64,000 nucleotides of DNA from Acanthochlamys bracteata (Eukaryota; Streptophyta; Magnoliopsida; Pandanales; Velloziaceae). Below are positions 45,056 through 57,185 of this stretch, in pieces. The stretch covers positions 3,906,001-3,970,000 of the forward strand of contig CM034140.1 of assembly GCA_019914995.1 (NCBI GenBank). Reading direction: 5' to 3'. The position numbers and the translations under genes are program-made. The notes below the pieces were generated by a model that worked only from the letters and a program-made list of their open reading frames with translations, ran no database searches and had not been told where the DNA came from. The number at the start of each line of letters is the position of its first letter. Position 1 is the first letter of the stretch.

Positions 45056-47238
45056 CTAGTTCACACCATTCAAGCCAAATTGTTTGCAACCTGTAGCTTC
45101 ATAATTATTGCCACATGAATTTAGATCTAGATATGCTGTCTGGCATGCTCTCCAATACCTATTTGAATCCTTTCCACTCACCTGTTGAAATTCTTCTCTA
45201 TTGCTGTTTAGGTTGAGATAACCCTGATTTCTGTATCTTTTCTTTTGCCATGCATTGGTAGAACTCATGTCTTTGTTCTCTTGTGCTATCATGTGTGATT
45301 GTAGAATGTTGATGTGGCTTTGACCTGGGAAAATTTCCTTTCCGTATCTTTCAGCATGCTACCCATGTTTCCACTCCATGCATGTTGGGTCCAATGGAGC
45401 CTTGCATCCTTCCTTAGTTGTTCTGAGTTTTGGATGGAATTCTTGTTGCAGCTTTTGTGTCCTCTACTGATGTGTATTTCTTGATCTATTTGTCTCGATT
45501 TATGGAAGGATGTTAAGCAACATTCAAAGGAGCAGTCAGCAGTCTGCAAGTTCTCTTCATGATTGTCATGTAAACTAGGAATCTCTTTATAAGCCGGAAG
45601 TGCGGATGTAAGGTATTCATTTGAAACTTTGAAGACTATCTCTGATAGCTGCGCTTTAGCAGCTTCCTGACTTTCAGAACCAATATTTTCCTTCCCTAGT
45701 GTCTCCTGGGCCGTCTCTAGTACCGACTGTAGATATTTTCCTTGGGCCTCTATGGCTCTATCCTTAGTTGTAAGTGTCTCTGGACCTATCTCGATATGAA
45801 AAGTTTATCTCAGAAGCTTAACTTGCTTCTGAAGATGAATTAGAGGAATTGATAGTTTTAGGAACATGATTGACATATAACCTATTGCCAGATTTCCCTA
45901 CATTTCCTGGAAAGCTAGCCATATCCATTCTTCATTCCTGTTAACCTGGAATTGAACATATTGATCATGCATATTTCTTTACAATTGTTTTTTGCTGTTT
46001 CAGGTGAGAGTTCACCTGATTTTTTGTGATGGATCGTATTCTTTGAAGGGAGTGCAATGAGAAGGTTTGCTTTTATGTATATTCCCCATGAACACTGTTC
46101 AGAACTACCGTGACCAATTATTTGCTTATTTAGCTGTTCATGTACCCAAAGATTATCAGTTATCCTTTACAACTCATGCAGAGAATGCCTTACAGCAGAT
46201 CATCTTCCATTACTCTAATATTATAATTGCTTTGGCTGTATCTTTTATAATTTTGCAAACTCTAGAAATACAAGCATAAGCAAGGAAGATTCTGCACTTC
46301 AGTTTGCATGTGTTGTAGCCATTCATGTACTGTTCATGTACTTCAGTTCATTACTATAGTTTCTTTATTGTTACTGATGCATTGATTATTAGGAAATTCT
46401 TTGAAGATTCTTTTCCTAGCTGGTGGTTTGTGTTATAGGTTTATAGGACCATACCTCAAGTTGTTCATGTAGTCGTTTCTGCACTTCGATTTGCAGCTCC
46501 AGTGCTTCACTTATTTGCATGCTTCTGATATCAGAAGAATAGTTTGGTTGAGAATTGCTATAGTAGAAAATAACAACTTTTATGATTCAGCTCTTACTTT
46601 TTACTTGTGATTCAATATCTTTGTTGCTCAGTGGTGACACATTCGCATCATGGTATCTTTCTGGTGCAGCAGACCATCCTGCAAGAGGTGCCTGGTAAGC
46701 ATTTTTTTTTTATACCTTCTAAGTTCAGTACTTACTCTAAGGAGCTAGCATCTTACCCAACTTAAATGTCCCCACCGTCCTATTATTAGCTTGAGTTTGA
46801 AGATTTTTGCTGACCCTGTATTTCTAGAAGTTATGATGAACTAGTAAGTCTGTCATTACATGATGACTTTTCAAGTGAAATGAAGTTAGACCTGGAATTC
46901 CCATCAGCCTCATGATAGTTTTTGGGGTAGCTTCTGCAATATTGGATGCCTTTTTCTTGAAATAGCTGGATACACATGTATCAAAAAGACTTGTTTAGCA
47001 TTTTTAGTGAGTACGTCTATAGTTACTCACTCTCTGCTCCACCAAGCTGATTTACTGCTTCTATAAATCGTTCATGGAGCTCTAGGGTCCATTTTAGTCC
47101 GGGTTTTACATCAATTGAGAGGACTAATCCTGAATCTACTGGAAATTTTGCTCCTTGCAGAAATAGACGCCTACCTGTTGGGAAGACTGTCCTTGAAGAC
47201 AACACATCATTTTTGCCTTGATGATGGTGGCGATACAT
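45056..47238 (-). pseudogene. MYB-CC transcription factor pseudogene (MYR/PHL type)
   Basis: The minus strand carries a decayed but nearly whole MYB-CC gene. Exon 1 (47238-47031) encodes DSGLVLSIDVKPGLKWTLEL and HERFIEAVNQLGGAE, the start of the GARP-type MYB domain. Exon 2 (46933-46860) gives ATPKTIMRLMGIPGLTSFHL then KSHH. Exon 3 (46823-46757) gives KYRVSKNLQTQANN. A later exon ending at 46455 has the coiled-coil start ALELQIEVQKRLHEQLE. The last exon (from 45785) starts VQRHLQLRIE, then an 8-bp direct duplication (about 45748-45763) shifts the frame before the expected AQGKYLQSVLETAQETLGK. A second frameshift near 45290 follows, and the tail ends CKQFGLNGVN. The usual SHLQKYR motif is damaged to SHHKYR. 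Two frameshifts plus lost residues argue for a pseudogene. Confidence 0.75.
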
Positions 47239-50200
47239 TATCTGCAGTACAAACACTATAATATATCTAAAAGGATGCAGGCGTAAGTGTTACTAAATGT
47301 TACCATTTCTATCTCCATACCTCTCTCTCTCTCTCTCTGTTTTAGTTCTTATTCTCCACCTCCATGTGAAGCCTGTGTGTTGCTGACATTCTATACTGCA
47401 CGTACTTTTTCATCTACTCAAGATCAAGCTTGAATCTTTTCTGTCATATGCTTAAATTCTTCCTATCAAGTGAACAAAATCTTAGTGTTCTGCTGCTTCC
47501 TCATAATGTCAAAGCATGCATGCAAGGGTTCTTTATAAGGAAATGGTTGAAGGATTTGGAATTTTAAGATAGGCACCCAACTCAATCTTTGTAGGGACTT
47601 GAAAAGAGATATTGTGCTTCCTGCTTTACCTTATGTGGACCCTATACTTTTTTATTGTCAACTTTTCACGCCAACATTTGAGATTCTACTAGCAAGCAAC
47701 TTCCACTGGGGATTTTTTTTCTTTCCCATTTGGTATGTTTATGAGTGTGGGGATTGTTCCGTGACTATACTTTTCTTCTTCTTGGTTCCTATAGGGCAAA
47801 AGCGAATTCTTGTGCTGAGAAAGAAGAAATGAAGTTGTGGAATTGTAGTTTATAGTGCATACTTATAATAAATAATAATCATATTTAAGTTGTTTTCACA
47901 AGCTCAGAGTTTGGGTCCACTTCAAGTGGAAATCTTACTTCTTTGGACTTAGGAGGCTCATGATTCTTGAATAACTCCTTGGTATGTAATCATATCCCTG
48001 CGGGATTATTTTTTGAATGGATATAGATTCTGTTTAGGACCTTAGATTGAGAGCAATCCCGGTATCAGGCACTACTTTGTACAGGTTTTCGATGACTCCA
48101 GGTGAGGAGGACTTACTTGACCGTGGATCCTCTTAAAAAATGGAAGAAAAGGATCTAGGCCAGATATATTTTTCCTTGGAATTGTTTATGGGGGTACGGG
48201 GGGAATAACCGAGAATCTGGTTCTATTTGTTGCTCTCCTAGATTTGGTGCCTACTCATCTGTGGTTTTAAGGGCGTAGTGATTTTATGCTAAAAGCATTT
48301 TGCAGATAAGAAAAATAGTAAAGGAAAAGAAACATCTAACTTGCTCTTTCTTTTTGGTGAATTTTTTTTAAGGACTGACTGTTCATTCTACACTTTTTCA
48401 TGTATTTGAGGCACATCACGATGCACTCATATCTTCCTATGTAGCCCATGCTTATCTAGTACAGGTAGACTTTTTGCACTTCTCATGTAAAGTGTGCTTA
48501 CATGATCCAGCCTTTTTGGATTTATACATCTCCTGCTTAGGTATGAGATGCTAATAACTTAATTTAATATTCTGGAACAATGTAAAAATGTAATATCTCT
48601 CCTTGGCTTTTTATGATGTCAATTATGCTATCTAGAACTTCCATTAAGTTGAAATTTCTGAATGTTTTTTGTGGTTATATTACAGCTTGAGGTACTTGTA
48701 TATATCTTTAATCCTCTCAATTCTGCTGTATTAAAGGTTGAAATTTTTCGTAGTGTGCTGTTGCTTACCTCTTGCATCTAGGTGCTTAATATTGTAACAT
48801 GACTATGTGATAAATTATGATAAGTGGTGAGGTTTCCTTTTTTATTGAGTACGTTGAACATGAAGATCACTGGTGTCTGCTGATCTTTTGTCATATGTTG
48901 CAGTGTTGGATAAAAGGAAATCTGCCAGCTATTTTATTGGGCAAGATCATGTGCACTAAACCATGGACTTGGCATTCCCCTTATAAGTCTTCAAGGTCTT
49001 GTTTATGGTTACAATTTTCTTTTTGTTTAATTTGTTCATTTCACTGTCAATTACATGGAGGATGTAAGTGAAAGGATTAGAAGAGTAACCCAAAGTACTT
49101 GTCCTTTGCATGATGAGTTTATGCTGATAAGGTGTTGTTTCTGACATCTTGACACTTCATTAATCACTTAATAGCTTGTACACATTTTGCCTCTATGATT
49201 GTTATAAACATGGGAGTTTTTTAGCTGCTTTTTTATTTTTTGGTTTTTTGGCCTGCTAGTTGTACTAATGATATAAGCTGGTGCGGTACTGAACTTCCTT
49301 AGGAAAGGTCCTCTATGCTTGTTATAAACATGGGAGTTTGTTTAGCTGCTCTTTTTTTTTTGGGTTTTTTGGCCTTCTAGTTGTACTAATGATATAAATT
49401 GGTGCGGAACTGAACTTAAGAAAGGTTGAAGGAGACTGACAATGATTTTTATTCCATCAATTAAAGAAGGGTGTCTGATGTGACAAAATCCATAACCAAC
49501 ACTCATGGAATTTGGCTTTTGAAATGAGGAATTAGAATCTGAAGGTCCCCTTCTTTGTGCGTTACCACACCAATCTTAACTGAGAGTATGCAGTCAGCAG
49601 TTAAGTCTTTCAGCACATTCGCCTGTAAAAAGCATCAGTTTGTTCTTCACATGACCTTTAGGGACTAGATACCTTTTGTTTCTCTCCTATCTAATGGAAG
49701 TTTAATAACCTTTCACCATCGTCCTTCAGTTCTTTGGTAAATGGTGAAACAGTCTGCATGTACATTTTAGTGTTCTTAATTAGAAGATACTCATAAGGTA
49801 GAGAGGATCTTTTAAGTTGGAAATTCCATGACTATAAGCTGAGGCTTCATATGTGGTTTCAAATTCATGACATCGTCTGTTTTTAGACTTGTTTGACAGT
49901 CATCTTGAGAAAATTACTTGCCGTGATGAAAAAGAAGTAGTGGACAGGTCATCCTTTTTATTACCAATACTAAGTCGCTTCATTGATCTGGGAATATGTG
50001 GATGACCTTGTTTGGATCTTGCAGGAGGATTCAGATGCATGAGTGGGATCTGGTCTCATTCCAATGTATTTGAGCTGAAGCTGCTCTACAAATCTTTTAT
50101 AGTTCCTCAAACTTTTGAAAAAGGTACAGACATATGAAGTTGGTGAGCTACCTGAGTTAAGATGTGGAATTCATTTTTGGATAAAGTTGTCTATCTGTAT

Positions 50201-53200
50201 TGTGCTAGAAGCAGGTCAGTATTTCTTGCGACAATGTTAATGTGACAATGAAATTATATATATATATATATATAAAATTAAAACAACGGAAATTACATTA
50301 ACAAGCATAAATGGTGCATTAGAATCAGTAACGCTTTTGAAGATATCTGTTGTTACTTCTTTTGAAATTTCAAAAGAGAATTATTTTGTTAATGTCTCAG
50401 TTTTATGCAATTTTCAATTTTATTGAAACTCATTTCTCTGTCTTCTATTATTTGCTTTACATCTTTTGTCGGGGAGGTGCTTGAATGCACTGAATTTGTT
50501 TCCATTTTGGTATAGTATTCCTTTTGAATTAGTTCAGATCAAGAATATTTTCTTTGCAGTTAAGAGTTTATGCTGTGCCCGACTTGTCGTCTTACATGTC
50601 ATGATTTCTATCCACTAATAGTATTTTCTACCCTGAATTATGGACTTTTTATCTATTTGTGATCTTCATTGAGCAAACTAATACCCTTACATTCACCATT
50701 AAGAAACAAGTTTAACAATCAAAGTCCAGCTGACAAAATCTTAGGGTCAAGTTTTTCTCCAATTGTGTTGCATATTTGCATTAGTCATAATGCTTTTTGA
50801 AGGCTGTGGTTGAACATACTACTAGTTCTAACCATTTTTACATCTTTGACTGCACTAAGGCTGGTGATAATGTTTTGACTTAAAGCATTTAAGGGATATA
50901 GCAGAGTTTCTGAATGGGAGAACAAAGGAAATATCTTTTATTTGGCAAAACGAACCAGAAACTCTTTAGTGTTGGTCCTTTTCTTCCATCCATATAATTT
51001 CAAGGAGCACCTGTTCAAAGAGCAGAGAAGTAAGCTACACAAGATTCTTGAATGATGGCTTCGAAAGCAAACATGGACATATTACAAATACTATCTTATG
51101 ATGAAAATAATAAGACTCAGATTCAGTAATATTGCACTATGTAAGAGGGAGTACTATAAGAATTGCTTTCAGATTTTTTGAATGGCTTATTAAAATGCTT
51201 GCAATATCTTTAACTCTAACTAGCTCTGCAGCATATATTCTTTGTTGTCCTTCGGCATCTGGGCATCAGAACTTGATTCCTTTCCTAAAGCTAATTCTTC
51301 TGCATTCTCTTGCTTCCGGTGGTGGAGCTTGCATATCCACTTCTCTGAGTGCGTGAAGAGGTAGTCGCTTTCCCTAATTAGTAGCATTTCAATTAAGCAT
51401 GTCTTTATGCAAGGGATCAATCTTTCTGTATTAACGAAATCAATTATTAGAATGTTATCTGGTATTTCTGATGTGACTCAATGCTTGTACTAGCATGCAT
51501 CTGTTTCTTCTCTTTACCATAACATGAGGCTCAGTGGTATTTAACTATTTAGCCAAATTGGAAGACCATTGAGAATATTATTTAGATGCTTAATGCAAAT
51601 TGTTAGTCTGACTTTCTGTGTTAGCTTTATATTTGTTTGGGACCTTATTACTGAGATTTTCCACCTGCTATTTAATGAAAGCTGATCGATTTTGTGCAAA
51701 TCAATATCTCAAGGTAAATGGAAAGTTCATATTTCAGAGCATCTTTACCTTATCATTGGCAACTGGTTATTTGACCTATAGTAGTGGTTCTGAGTTTGGA
51801 CAATCTCACCAAAAGGGCATGGTGGAGAACCTTTCACTATGCAATAAAGTGTGCAGAATAAGAATCTATCTGTTCACTTTTCCCGTTGAGTTGCTACTAT
51901 AATGTTGATTGTCTTTCACAATGCCGGTTGGAGCGTTGGATTCTTTGAGTACATATTTTAGGTAATGGCACTTTGTATTCACTCTTGTAGCTTCACCTGC
52001 TTTTAGTAGAATCTTAAAGGATCCAACCATAAATTGAAGCAGTTGGCTCTGCTGTATGCATGTGAAGAGACAAGATGGTTAGAATGATGTTAGAACATAA
52101 TTTACGCACTCTCCTTATCATACTTACATATCCTAATATTGCCGTATGGAGGTGCAATCAGGTAACTGCTAGCATTTTAATTAGTTATCCACATTGGGGA
52201 ATTGGTTCTTAGCTTACTTCTCCATCAAATGATGTACTTAATTGTGTCCCTGCCTCTCCAATCAAATGATAAAAAAGGCATCGCCTTAGATAGGACATAA
52301 GCGTAACAGGTGCGGGCCTGAGTTTCCAATTTGAAAAGTGTGCACGGTTTTAAGGCAGTAACACAGCAAGAAATCTGGTCCCTCTTGGGAGGTAGTAGAC
52401 GAGACTCTTTTAAGAACCACCCTTTCTTTGATTGACATGGTAGCCTCTTCATCTGTATTCATTGTTGTCTATTTTCATTTGTTTGTGTTTAGCCAACAAA
52501 AGCTGGACATTTGTTTGAGCAGCTACTTTGAAATTACAGTACCAGAGAAGCGAACAAGTATATTAAGCTGATTGTTTATGGAGAAAAGGAAGCAAGCTGG
52601 ATTGGATATCCAAAGAGGTCGTTACCGTTCAAACTTGAGCTCAGCACAGAAGGAAGCTGAAGCTGCTTTCATACTGGCCTTGTTGCCAGGTTCTAATTTT
52701 GTGACTAAAATAAGAGGTCATTGATGAAGATTTGACATCTGGACACGCATACTGATTTACAAACTTCTAGAGCATTTTAAAAGACGCGGAAAAGTTTCTC
52801 GGCTATTGTTAAGAAGTTTCCTTATCTGGACTGACTGCATCTCTGTGATAAAGATTCCCTTTTAATTATTTGATAATGTGCAAGTGGAATTAGTATAAGA
52901 ACTACTAGCAAAAAATTAATAGGCTGATATTGCTTTCATTGGCTGTTACCTTTATTCTTTTCTATCTTCAAATTTAATGAGTTACAACTAGAGGAGAGCT
53001 TTAAGCTCAAATTATTTCTGAGAAAGTTGCTTCATTGTTTACTTTGTTATCAGGTTTAGTGCACAAAGGCATAAGTATGCTTTTGTAATGCAACTTCGTA
53101 AGCCTGTTTTGGATCATGCATAACAGATTCAGCAAAAAAGATTGTGCCCATGTACTCATTATTGTTTCATATTTCCTATTGCTAAGCATATGTAGCAAAA

Positions 53201-54188
53201 GTTTAATACCTGTATATACTTCACTGAGAATCCATGGACTATCTGTTACATATATATATATCTCATGTAAACAATATTGTCATAAGGCGGGGATTGCTAA
53301 TCTGTCTATCTGAGAGTGAGTGTAAACTCATTATCTGGAAGTCAATTACTGAACTACCACACATTTAACACTTTGCATGATAAACAATGTTGTACCAAAC
53401 GACCTTCCAACTAAACATGTGGGGATTGCACGTCAATAACTAATACATGAGGATCTTCAACCTCCAACATGTACCAAATAAGAAAACCTTCCAGTTCTTG
53501 AAAAAAGAAAATTCTCTAAGCTTATCACTTCTAATGTAAGAGGAAACAATCATCCGACATCTCATGTTCTTATCTCCAATGTTAACCACCATCTTCTCCA
53601 GTATCTGAGATAAGAGTGCTAAAAAGTTATTCTGCAGAAAGACAGAAAAAAAATGAAGAATAACTGTTCCAAACTTCATCCCTTAAGCTACATGAAAGTC
53701 ATTAGCTGTTAATCTTTCTTTAAGTCCAAGAATATAGGGGCACCCAAAGTGCTCTCAGCAAAGTCCCTAGACTGCTTAGAAAGAAATAATCCTTGCACTC
53801 AAAGCGCACAGAACTTCAAGTATGAAGTTCATTTGGTATCTTAAAGGCATAGGTCAGCTGAAAATTGCACAGTTATACCTGTACTTACATGAGGAATGGC
53901 TACCTAAATTGAAGCTCATAATTCACAGTAATAATTTCAGAAGCATGCAACTACTTCCTACATTTCAGTAGAAATCACAATGAAACTTGAAGTAAGGCTG
54001 TTATGATGAAGTTAAATAGTATCACCAGAAAATAAATAAAATGCTGATATCCATACAAACAGAGCAAAGTACAAGATATGTACAAGAAGATGGAACTACA
54101 ATTAAAGCAGCATGAAACAAATGTACACGTCAAAGGATATCCATCACTTCTAATATACATGGGAGTCGCTCCCAGATGCTGAGTGTGA
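47239..54188. other. Long gene-free region, intron-like composition
   Basis: No coding gene is supported over 7 kb. The left part may have been the promoter and leader of the MYB-CC pseudogene. There is a (CT)n run at 47321-47338, a 120-bp tandem duplication at 49190-49428 and a (TA)n run near 50255-50274. Short minus-strand open frames at 51220-51420 and 52225-52452 are a little more coding-like but match no known family. The last 500 bases are probably the 3' UTR and flank of the RING gene. Confidence 0.45.
49190..49428. repeat. 120-bp tandem duplication
   Basis: Two adjacent units begin CCTCTATGATTGTTATAAAC (49190) and CCTCTATGCTTGTTATAAAC (49310). They share ATGGGAGTTT, the T-rich stretch, TTGTACTAATGATATAA and TGGTGCGG-ACTGAACTT. 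Only a few substitutions and small indels separate them. Confidence 0.9.
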
Positions 54189-55181
54189 TCAGTCAGACGA
54201 AGAATTCCGTCCACTTTGAGACCCTTGATTCGAGAATAGACCACTGAATGGCCACATTGGAAACGATGATCGACCCTCACCACGTCCAACATCCACATCA
54301 TTGTCATTATCCTCATTGCTTCCCTCAGACATGGAATTTCCATTATCAGAAGAATTTGATACTTTAGCCTCGTCAGCAGGCAGCTGAAACCGGCACACTG
54401 GGCATGAGCTATGCATCTCAAGCCATGGTAATATACAATCTCCATGGAACAGATGCTTGCATGGCATCTCTCTTACCTCTGAACCTATCTCAAAGTCCTC
54501 CAGACATACTGAGCAGCTTGAAGTCTCTACGACCTTTTTAGTGGGCAATGCCTCAACAGCCTCTTTCTTAGCCGGGGGTGTTCCATATCTGTTTGGGTCA
54601 TTCTCTGCCAAATGTTGCAGTAGGAGTTCCAACCCAGGACCGAGGAAGTAGTCATCTAATGAAGCCCCAGTTCTACTATTATTTGAGCCCTCGCTTGATC
54701 CATCAATAACCAATGCCTGGTTGAAAGGGTTGATGAGAACCAAACTCTCTCTATCTCTTTCCCTTTCCCTATGTTGGGTGTCTGACTCTGACCCCAGTCC
54801 TTCATGAAGATCTTGGAACAGCTGCAGGATAACACTGGTAGAGCCTCGGCGTTGGCGTCTCCTCCTTCTGCGCGACGAAAAAGAAAAGTACCCATGCTCC
54901 TGGTCAGAGTCCTCCTCCTCACCATCATGATCATCATGACCATTATCCTCACCCACTGACCTACGAGACCTTCGGCGCATCATCTCAAGCAGAAAGGGGC
55001 GCAACCGGGTAAACATTCCCTCAGCAACCAGCTCTGCAGCCTCGTCTATGTGGGACCTGACATCCATTTCTTCCACAAAGCCACTATCGCAGAAGGGGCA
55101 CTTGATCTCTACCTCCATGATTGGATCCACCATTTGCGAGCACGCATGGCACCAATAATTAGCAGCAAGGGAATCATCCAT
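54189..55181 (-). CDS. RING-H2 E3 ubiquitin ligase with N-terminal zinc ribbon (RHC1A/SIRP1-like)
   Basis: One coding exon, 330 residues. The N-terminal zinc ribbon is YWCHACSQMV then CPFCDSGFVEE (9-38, with CxxC pairs at 11/14 and 28/31). An acidic stretch (84-95), an Arg run (104-112) and a Ser/Asn-rich linker follow. The RING-H2 finger is CSVCLEDFEIGSEVREMPCK then HLFHGDCILPW and SSCPVCR. Its ligands are C223, C226, C241, H243, H246, C249, C260 and C263, all present. The C-terminus is acidic and Ser-rich. This zinc-ribbon plus RING-H2 layout is typical of plant ligases of the RHC1A/SIRP1/RING1 group. The target is unknown. A leader intron precedes the start codon. The frame is intact. Confidence 0.92.
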   Translation of the reverse strand: MDDSLAANYWCHACSQMVDPIMEVEIKCPFCDSGFVEEMDVRSHIDEAAELVAEGMFTRLRPFLLEMMRRRSRRSVGEDNGHDDHDGEEEDSDQEHGYFSFSSRRRRRRQRRGSTSVILQLFQDLHEGLGSESDTQHRERERDRESLVLINPFNQALVIDGSSEGSNNSRTGASLDDYFLGPGLELLLQHLAENDPNRYGTPPAKKEAVEALPTKKVVETSSCSVCLEDFEIGSEVREMPCKHLFHGDCILPWLEMHSSCPVCRFQLPADEAKVSNSSDNGNSMSEGSNEDNDNDVDVGRGEGRSSFPMWPFSGLFSNQGSQSGRNSSSD

Positions 55182-56150
55182 CTTCTTATCCTCTAGATCT
55201 TTCAGACTCTAGCCTAACATCAACAAACATAATGTCAGGGCACAGTGTAGATAGCTTTCATGAAACTAATACATAAACATCATAACTGAATCCAGTAATC
55301 TGACAAAGAGCATGTGAATGCACAACCTTCATTAAAATACATCGATACATATAGACAAATCGACATGACCTAAAATCTGCAAAAGACGATAACAAAACAA
55401 GGGGGAAATCCAGTTCATCTTAGCATCTAAAGGAACGGATCTAATAATGATCACGGAAACAAGCAACTCAACTACTCCAAAAAAATTCAAAGCAATTCCA
55501 TCTTAATCCCTCTCAATCACTACAGTGAAAAAAGAAAACAGAGATTCAACCAGTAGATCTACAAGATAATAAGCGGTTCACCAAATCCACAACGATGTGA
55601 ATATATCGACTTCTATAAAAGAACTCACAGAATATCATTCCCTTTCTTCCATTCACAACAAATCAGAACCATAAATGCTAAGAAATAACTATACTAATAC
55701 CAATCAAAAACTAAAATATAAAATAGATGATAATCAAATACAGTAATATCACCAGATGCTTTAAAATCCTTCAGAAACTAAATTCCAAAAACTTAAATCA
55801 TCCAACTAAGGACTAAAGCCTATCAATCTGCAAAAACAATCAGAAAAAAAAACGAAATCGATCAAATTACTTTGAGATTTTCCAAATAATGAGTCGGTAG
55901 TTGGAAAGATAGAGATGGAGAAACAGATGCCAACCACAAATGTCTTCTTCCCCACTTTAATCACTATGCATTTTTTTCTGAAACCAAATTGGAAAAAAAA
56001 AACGACTTTTAAGGCAAATTAGAGAAATGAACTACGCACGTGCTTGATTTTGCTTTTAGTTTTACCTGAAATTGAAATTGAGCAAAATGAAATGGTTTGC
56101 TTTGATTCCAACGAAGAGAGGGTGCTTTAGTTTGGTGGTGCCTTGGCTAA
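55182..56150 (-). promoter_or_regulatory. Leader exon, leader intron and promoter of the RING gene
   Basis: On the minus strand, AATTTCAG/GTAAAACT gives a donor (exon end 56066) and TTGATGTTAG/GC gives an acceptor (exon start 55213). The leader intron is therefore about 850 bp, with 32 nt of leader before the ATG at 55181. The borders come from splice motifs only. Confidence 0.5.
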
Positions 56151-56323
56151 CTCTCGCGGAGAGGTCCACATGCTCGCTCCTTCCATGAATTAAAAATAGA
56201 AATTAATTAATTAATTAATTATCAAAACGTAGGTGTTTGTATTGACGGAATTACCCCTCCTATTTTCAAAATAAGCACATAATATTAGTTATTTTCATTT
56301 TATTAAGAATAAATGACTAACCT

Positions 56324-57177
56324 TAGGGGTGACAATATGGATTGATAGGATCGATTTCGGGTCGATCTATTTAATAATCGGGTCAAATTTATTCAACCCT
56401 AATCTAATCCATGAATTTATACGGGTCAAAATTGTCAACTCTAACCCAACCTACTAAGAACCGGATCAAATTCGGATCGACCCATTTAATAATTAAAATT
56501 ATTATTATTAATTTTATATTTTTAAGCTTTAGTGAAATTATAAGATCAGTTCGAATAAAAGTGCACGATATTTTTACTAACAAGATATAATTATATTCAA
56601 CAACATTTCTTAATGTCTTCATTGGTCCTTACAATATAAAAAAATATATTATTTTTATTTTTAAAAAATATATGATAACAGCTGAAATTTATGATTACAA
56701 ATACTATGTTAATAATTTCGATAAAAATTTTGATAAATATATCTATCTAACAAAATTTTCATAAAAATCTTTATACGAAATCGAAATTCGTCATTAAAAA
56801 TACCTACATAGTAATACTTTCGATAATATTATAATTTTCATCTTATACTATTTTACTAAGATATAAAAATAAAGAATTAATTATAAATATATTTTAATGT
56901 AATAGTTTGTAAATAACTAATATCGATTATTTTTATTGTCAATATTTTATTATACGGTAAGAAAAAATCAAAAATTGTTTTTTCAAAAGATGACATTTTG
57001 GGTTGGTGGGTCAATTTCGGATTAACCCGGATTGACCTATTTAATAACCGGGTCAAATTTGTTCAACCCTAATCCAATCCATATATTTATACGGGTCAAA
57101 TTTTCTAACCCTAATCCTGATTAAACAGGTCGGTTTCGGATCGGACTTTCGGGTCGGGTCATATATTGCCACCTCTA
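56324..57177. mobile_element. Non-autonomous hAT-type DNA transposon, 854 bp
   Basis: Terminal inverted repeats TAGGGGTGACAATAT (left) and ATATTGCCACCTCTA (right) differ at two of 15 positions. The flanking 8-bp target duplication ACTAACCT is perfect (56316-56323 and 57178-57185). An 8-bp duplication and TAGGGGTG ends fit the hAT superfamily. Inside, near both ends, are direct copies of a GGGTCAAATTTATTCAACCC-like segment followed by AATCCAT and TTTATACGGGTCAAA (56380-56430 and 57050-57100). There is no transposase frame; the middle is A+T-rich. It must have moved using a transposase encoded elsewhere. Confidence 0.88.
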
Positions 57178-57185
57178 ACTAACCT

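Noticed and set aside
47323-50274. (CT)n and (TA)n runs as possible regulatory sites
   Set aside because: These are simple microsatellites with no nearby gene start to support a function.
52225-52452. Minus-strand 75-codon frame as a coding exon
   Set aside because: It has no clear splice borders and no family resemblance; kept only as a remark in the region entry.
53975-54445. 156-codon minus-strand frame overlapping the RING gene end
   Set aside because: It is a shadow frame plus the 3' UTR; the RING-H2 frame explains the region.
56404-56622. 72-codon frame inside the hAT element as transposase
   Set aside because: It is A+T-rich, low-complexity, with no transposase motif; the element is non-autonomous.
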